A DNA stretch of 6,544 bases from contig JAISKR010000064.1 of NCBI GenBank assembly GCA_031260845.1, positions 1-6,544 of the forward strand, given 5' to 3'. This DNA comes from Bacteroidales bacterium. GTDB lineage: Bacteria; Bacteroidota; Bacteroidia; Bacteroidales; UBA4181. The notes beneath the pieces were generated by a model. That model saw only the letters and a list, made by a program, of their open reading frames with translations, did no database searches and was not told the DNA's origin. Made by a program: the position numbers and the translations under genes. Within the stretch, counting starts at the first letter, position 1, and the number at the start of each line of letters is the position of its first letter. Shown here piece after piece: positions 6,405 to 6,544 of this stretch.

Positions 6405-6438
6405 AAACCTGTCGGGATTTTTTCTGACAGGTTTTTTT
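6405..6438 (+). terminator. Strong rho-independent terminator
   Basis: AAACCTGTC (6405-6413) pairs perfectly with GACAGGTTT (6426-6434) around a 12-base loop, and the T-run continues to 6438 (seven T in total). This is the standard intrinsic-terminator form and ends transcription coming from the TerC region. Confidence 0.88.
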
Positions 6439-6544
6439 ATGTTTTCCCATTTCTTATTTTCATGTATAACAATGATACAGCCGTTTTGTATCAAAAAAAC
6501 AGGCACAATATTATTCATAATAGTATGAATGATAATTCTTATTC
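6439..6544. other. Non-coding end of the window with two short inverted repeats
   Basis: No convincing gene is present. TGATACA (6473-6479) and TGTATCA (6487-6493) form a 7-bp inverted repeat with a 7-base spacer. ATTCAT (6513-6518) and ATGAAT (6525-6530) form a second one with a 6-base spacer. Neither is followed by a T-run, so they look more like possible operator sites for a gene beyond the right edge than terminators. The stretch is very AT-rich, and symmetrical hexamers and heptamers arise easily by chance. Confidence 0.35.

Noticed and set aside
6330..6518. Antisense open frame of 62 codons over the last terminator
   Set aside because: It crosses a strong intrinsic terminator and the pseudogene end, with no recognisable domain or initiation signal.
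6439..6528. Short open frame of 29 codons after the last terminator
   Set aside because: It starts inside the terminator's tail, shows only a low-complexity hydrophobic composition and has no homology I recognise.

Overview
The window looks like chromosomal DNA of an anaerobic, propionate-forming member of the Bacteroidales. This rests on the gene order (epimerase, carboxyltransferase, gamma subunit, biotin carrier, beta subunit), AT-rich leaders mostly lacking Shine-Dalgarno sequences, and Bacteroidales-like protein sequences. No ribosomal or marker gene is present, so the taxonomic call is an inference. All supported genes lie on the + strand.

Region 1 (1-4675) is a methylmalonyl-CoA decarboxylase operon. 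It begins with the end of methylmalonyl-CoA epimerase (cut by the window edge). After a repeat-rich 124-bp gap come mmdA (carboxyltransferase), an oadG-type gamma subunit with an unusually large exported N-terminal domain, a biotin carrier protein with its EAMKM site, and an oadB/mmdB-type beta subunit (the Na+ channel). The epimerase makes (R)- and (S)-methylmalonyl-CoA interconvertible. MmdA moves the carboxyl group to biotin, the carrier swings it to the beta subunit, and decarboxylation there drives Na+ out of the cell while propionyl-CoA is released. A hairpin at 4697-4734 probably ends this unit.

Region 2 (4750-6438) is a scarred ion-transport locus. A 51-codon reading frame reads as the extreme N-terminus of a PMCA-type calcium P-type ATPase, stopped just before its first membrane helix. 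Six bases later comes an intact TerC/Alx-family membrane protein, probably a metal (Mn2+) exporter. Then follows a broken second oadB-type gene, different from the first copy, with at least two frame disruptions near its start. It loses its frame after about a quarter of the protein, where an 18-residue tail in another frame runs to a stop. A strong intrinsic terminator (6405-6438) closes the region.

Region 3 (6439-6544) has no convincing gene. It holds two short inverted repeats that may belong to the control region of a gene beyond the window.

I do not see a clear new defence, mobile or RNA system. The best leads are the propeller-like exported domain on the gamma subunit, the pair of decayed transporter genes bracketing TerC, the two repeat-bearing intergenic gaps, and a promoter-like match about 100 bp before the last terminator.
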